From Aliiroseovarius salicola (lineage in GTDB: Bacteria > Pseudomonadota > Alphaproteobacteria > Rhodobacterales > Rhodobacteraceae): a stretch of 64,000 nt of DNA. Position 1 is the stretch's first letter; every line of letters starts with the position of its first letter. The DNA lies in the NCBI RefSeq assembly GCF_027891095.1, contig NZ_JAQIIO010000006.1:62001-126000 (forward strand), in the 5' to 3' direction. The notes beneath the pieces are model-generated. The model did no database searches, was not told the DNA's origin, and saw only the letters and a list, made by a program, of their open reading frames with translations. Below are positions 62,886 through 64,000 of the stretch, in pieces. The position numbers and the translations under genes were made by a program.

Positions 62886-64000
62886 GTGAGCGATACTCCC
62901 GATACCCCTGAAAACACAGGCGAAACACCCCCCGAGCGTCCGGTATATGACGGGCCGCAGATCTCAATCGAAGAGGAGATGAAGAACTCCTATCTCGATT
63001 ATGCGATGTCGGTCATTGTCAGCCGCGCGATCCCTGATCTGCGCGATGGTCTGAAACCGGTACATCGGCGCATTCTCTATGCAATGCACGAGACAAATAA
63101 CGGCCATGATAAGCCCTATCGCAAGTCTGCCCGCCCGGTAGGTGATACGATGGGTAAGTACCACCCGCACGGCGACAGCGCGATCTATGACGCGCTTGTG
63201 CGTATGGCGCAGCCATTCTCGATGTCACTGCCTTTGCTGGATGGTCAAGGCAACTTCGGCTCGATGGATGGTGATAACCCGGCGGCGATGCGTTACACCG
63301 AAGTTCGGATGGACAAACCGTCTGCTTCTCTGCTGGCCGATATCGAAAAAGACACGGTTGATTTTACCGACAACTATGATGGCAAAGACCTGGAACCCAC
63401 TGTTCTTCCGGCACGTTTCCCAAATATGCTGGTCAATGGCGCAGGCGGTATTGCGGTTGGTATGGCCACCAATATCCCGCCCCACAATTTGGGTGAGGTG
63501 ATTGACGGTACGCTCGCGCTGATTGAGGACCCAGATCTGAGCTCTGAAGGATTGATGGAATACATCCCGGGTCCAGATTTCCCAACCGGGGGAATCATGC
63601 TGGGCCGCGCAGGGGCGCGCAAAGCCTATCTTGAAGGACGCGGATCGGTGATTGTGCGGGCGAAGTCTCGCATCGAAGAGATCAGGAAAGATCGCTACGC
63701 CATTGTTCTGGATGAGATTCCCTATCAGGTGAACAAGGCAACCCTGATTGAGCGGATCGCCGAAGGTGTGCGTGACAAGAAGCTGGAAGGCATCTCGTCG
63801 GTTCAGGATGAATCGGACCGCATTGGTGTGCGGGTTGTGGTCGAGCTGAAACGCGACGCCACCCCCGAAGTGGTGCTGAACCAACTGTTCCGCTACACCC
63901 AGATGCAAACCAGCTTTGGCTGTAACATGCTTGCGCTGAATGGTGGTCGCCCAGAGCAGCTGACCCTGCGAGATTTCCTCAGCCATTTCATCACCTTCCG
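62886..64000 (+). CDS. gyrA: DNA gyrase subunit A (3' end beyond window)
   Basis: Type II topoisomerase subunit that cuts and rejoins DNA; the first 371 residues are visible. The winged-helix region with the catalytic Tyr137 (AAMRYTEV) and the quinolone-resistance region [14 protein letters not shown] keep Ser98 and Asp102 (E. coli Ser83 and Asp87), the quinolone-sensitive form. A GTG start at 62886 is chosen; a GTG at 62859 is in frame, and neither has a strong ribosome-binding site. It is divergent from ctaA. Confidence 0.95.
   Translation, partial: MSDTPDTPENTGETPPERPVYDGPQISIEEEMKNSYLDYAMSVIVSRAIPDLRDGLKPVHRRILYAMHETNNGHDKPYRKSARPVGDTMGKYHPHGDSAIYDALVRMAQPFSMSLPLLDGQGNFGSMDGDNPAAMRYTEVRMDKPSASLLADIEKDTVDFTDNYDGKDLEPTVLPARFPNMLVNGAGGIAVGMATNIPPHNLGEVIDGTLALIEDPDLSSEGLMEYIPGPDFPTGGIMLGRAGARKAYLEGRGSVIVRAKSRIEEIRKDRYAIVLDEIPYQVNKATLIERIAEGVRDKKLEGISSVQDESDRIGVRVVVELKRDATPEVVLNQLFRYTQMQTSFGCNMLALNGGRPEQLTLRDFLSHFITF

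Overview
The window is about 64 kb of bacterial chromosome from an alphaproteobacterium, most likely a marine member of the Rhodobacterales (Roseobacter group). The evidence is the order iscR-cysteine desulfurase-sufB-sufC-sufD-sufS with an IscR that has a single cysteine, the order phoR-pstSCAB-phoU-phoB, the Rhodobacterales-type DUF6456 and DUF6477 proteins, BTLCP and PACE proteins, an MttB-like methyltransferase, and moderately high GC with GTG and TTG starts. The genus cannot be fixed from this sequence alone. No rRNA or tRNA gene, intact insertion sequence, CRISPR array or prophage was found.

Layout. 1-8.0 kb: Bcr/CflA-type efflux pump (cut by the left edge), FrnE-like DsbA protein, acyl-CoA synthetase divergent from an XRE-cupin regulator, a methyltransferase-like membrane protein, an orphan oligopeptide-type binding protein, a candidate small RNA and 3-hydroxybutyrate dehydrogenase. 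8.0-11.3 kb: psuK-psuG (pseudouridine breakdown), a DUF502 protein and a LysE/ArgO exporter, all leftward. 11.3-13.4 kb: rpsB-tsf with a structured leader and an unusual 8-bp tandem repeat. 13.5-16 kb: aroQ coupled to a LuxR solo, then a 1-kb gene-free tract. 16-29.2 kb: an unusual cyclic-nucleotide island. 29.5-37.1 kb: the phosphate regulon with a Pho box. 37.3-41 kb: small Rhodobacterales proteins and an MttB-like methyltransferase. 41.2-48.9 kb: guaA, a monooxygenase-EamA pair, a FadL-type porin, a P-loop protein, metA (acetyl type), ppk2 and a TetR regulator. 49-56.8 kb: the SUF iron-sulfur operon. 57-64 kb: a hydrolase, a Gly/Ser repeat exoprotein, a BTLCP protease, an M32 carboxypeptidase, ctaA and the start of gyrA.

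The most interesting region is 15.98-29.2 kb. A leftward set of genes encodes a metallophosphoesterase, a 1458-residue GMC oxidoreductase fused to an alpha/beta hydrolase with a cysteine at the nucleophile position, a membrane protein with a cyclic-nucleotide-binding domain, a CRP-type regulator and a BCCT transporter. Facing it is a large class III nucleotide cyclase with AAA and TPR-like regions, followed by a PACE exporter. Two nearly identical perfect CRP-type palindromes (TGTGA-N6-TCACA) lie upstream of the BCCT and PACE genes, and a degenerate one lies in the divergent promoter. This suggests a self-contained circuit that makes, senses and perhaps degrades a cyclic nucleotide to control an oxidase/hydrolase and transport. 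The cyclase has Glu where adenylate cyclases usually have Lys, so its product could be cGMP.
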